A stretch of 64,000 nucleotides of DNA. It comes from Alligator mississippiensis. Lineage: Eukaryota > Chordata > Crocodylia > Alligatoridae. The DNA is taken from NCBI RefSeq assembly GCF_030867095.1, contig NC_081824.1, forward strand, positions 349,530,203 to 349,594,202, given 5' to 3'. A program made the translations under genes and the position numbers. The notes below the pieces were generated by a model, which made no database searches, was not told where the DNA came from, and worked only from the letters and a program-made list of their open reading frames with translations. The first letter of the stretch is position 1. The number at the start of each line of letters is the position of its first letter. Below, piece after piece: positions 51,801 to 54,800 of this stretch.

Positions 51801-54800
51801 GGAAACCTCAGCTTGACACCAGGTCCTTACCTTGCTCCCACTCCAGAGCAGCAGAACCAGGACATCTGCAGGAACTGTGGGGTAGTGGCAATCAGTCACC
51901 TAGTCATGGTGGGATTTATCCAAGTAAGCAATGCCTGCCGCTCCTCTGCCACCATGTGGACAAACCTGGGTGGAACCTTTAAGAGCCAGGCAGTTTGGCC
52001 CTTAAAAGTTCCACACAAGGATGTCTGCTCCAGCATGGTGGTGATGAAACAGAAGATCCTGTGCAGCACCCTTAAGCTTTGCAGGGGATCATATGCTCTG
52101 CATAACAGTATCGTATTGATCAGATTATAAATTAACCTCCTGTATTAGTAACAAGTGATTTTTTTTAGGGTAACAGTTAAATTTTATAACCAAAACAATG
52201 CAATAATACAAAATTAATATTTACCTTACAATAGCATCTGTCTGAAGAAGTACCATATACCAGTGTTAGAATCAGCAAGGCCACTACCATTACCTGTGAG
52301 ACAAGACTTAGTTTTCTTAAGAGGAGATTGTGTCATGGATTGTAGCATCAGTAAAGGAAGAACCCGTATATTTTCAAGATTATAGAATAACGTATCTATA
52401 AAACAACAATTTAGGAGTCCTCTTGAAGGAAATATTCTGTTTGACTTCAGTGAAGTGCTGCAAAAAGAAAACAGTTAATTTGGATTAAATGATAATTAGG
52501 TATCTTCATGTTTCTACTGTGTACTGTGTTTCATATCATAGGTTCTAGTTGCTAAACTGAGCAGATTGCAGTGTGTAATTTCATTGTTCTCTGCACACTT
52601 TTAACCATTATTTTATAGCTATTCTTTTATTCCTGAATACACATGCATAATAAAACACTGTATTCAGCAATGAAGTTTGTTCAGTTTTATTCTACCAGAG
52701 ATGGCAAATGAATGAACCAATAAAGCAGCGGATTACCTGTAACAGGATCATTGACTGTGTCTCGGGGGGGTTACTTTGAAAGGGACTACCTCCATGAGGG
52801 ACTGCGTCCACTATCTGTTGGATAAGGATTACTTAGACAAGCAGTGGAATAATATTTTGGCATTCGCTGGACAACTGACACCCTAAAGCTGAAGAGGATA
52901 CAGTGCACAACTAGCACCATGTTCCTTCAGAGAGAAATGTTTAATTTGTGGCAGTAACTACTGTAAATGAAAATAACTGACTACAACTGCAAAACAGGTC
53001 ATCTGTTTCATTCTGGGATGCATTTTAATAGAAAAGTATTGTCATATGTTTGTGCTACATCTACTAATCAGAAGCAGGAAGGGGAGAGGAGACAAATCTT
53101 GGCATGGGAGAGATGGAAGAAAAGTGGAAAGAGATAGGAGAGAGAAAAAGGTGTAGGAAAAAAAGAGATTGACAAATGTACAAATCAAGTTTGATCTCAA
53201 ATCAAAATTAAACCCTGCCAGTGTGGAGCTATCGCAAAATGATAAATAAAGACCTTGCTAAAAGAGAATCATAACTAGTTCAGGGTCAGCCTAAACAAAT
53301 TGATGCAATTTGGAGACCACTGTCCCAGGTTACCCAATATTTACCTACAAAATATTCGTGTGCTTTTCCTTATCTCCCTTTTATTGTTACGATCATCCCT
53401 GGGTTTCTCCTTAATTTTAATATTTCGTCACTGTAAGCTCCTCAACTGTATGTCCTACGAATTGTGCAAATTTTCATTTTTTTTAACAGATGCCTCTGTT
53501 TATTGAACTGAAAGTTATGTCTTTCTCCCCTTCTCCGTAGTTGTCTCTGCGCTGAATAAGGCATGGTGTGTCAACTGTTTCTCTTGTTCCACTTGCAACA
53601 CTAAATTAACACTCAAGTAAGTTTATCAGATAGTTTAAGATAATGAAAACATCTGTGATGTTTCAAAATGGGTCAAGGGTCATCTTTACATGTACACATT
53701 GATGTTGTTTAACTGCAGTGGTAGAGAAAACAGGCAGCTTTTCATAAATGACATCCATGTTCTTCTCTTTTATTACATGTACTCCTTTTAAATCTGCTTC
53801 TGCTTTCTGGTCAGTTCTTTCTTCAGCTAAGATTACTTTGTAACTCTTTTGCTGTTCTTTCCTTTGTTTCTTCCTTGCCCTATCGAAAGGGATAAGTTTG
53901 TTGAAATTGATCTAAAGCCTGTCTGCAAACACTGTTACGAGAAAATGCCTGAAGAATTTAAGCGGCGACTAGCCAAACGGGAGCGAGAAGCGAAGGATAA
54001 AGACAAGCAGAAAAAGAAAAAGCCAGTCTGTTTGTAAACTTTCCTTTTCCTCCTCTTACCACCTCTGTTTCTTTCTTCTTTGGTTAGTGTTAATGGATAT
54101 TCTTTTCATTTTTGCATGTATCTGTGATAACTGAATACAACACAATGATTAATTTTCCTATACAACTTGAAATCTTTAATACTAATTTTAATATTAAGTT
54201 TTTGGCCATTCTTGCAAGAAACAAATCTTGTGATACTCCTTTTATTAACACAACTAGAAAATGTGGAAATTTGTGTTAAAGCCTCTTAATTTTTTTAACA
54301 GATTATGTTAATGCTTCCCTACAGTGTTCAGCGCTCAGGCTTCAACCTCCCAAATTGCCCAAGGTTTCTAAGCACAATTAAGTACATGTGCAAACAGGCA
54401 TTTGGACACAGAGTTTGAATATTACCTGTATCTCAAATGTAGTTTCATGTTTAATAACCTCAGGGATGCTGCATAGTTTTGAGTGAACACTTAGTACTTA
54501 AATTCATATTTTCAAAGCTGGTGTTTTTATCAACTTAAAAATACCAGTCCTTGCAAACAATGTTGTATTCAAATTCCATTTTCCAGTTAAGATTTTTTCA
54601 CTGCAACATTAATATTGCGCTGCATTTTTAATTACTGTATGTTAGGAGCTCTTGTTCTTATCTTAATCTTAATTCATTACCCAAACAGGGACTGTCTAAA
54701 TTCATGTATTACATGCTCTATCCGGCCACCTTCTGAATATCACTGAACTTGTTTCTCATAATTCATATGTTCCTTGTTTTTGGAGCCACTTATAAATCAT

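Noticed and set aside
51489-52130. 213-residue ORF as a gene
   Set aside because: No recognisable domain, lies within a LIMS1 intron, no splice or start context, and is bracketed by repeat-like blocks.
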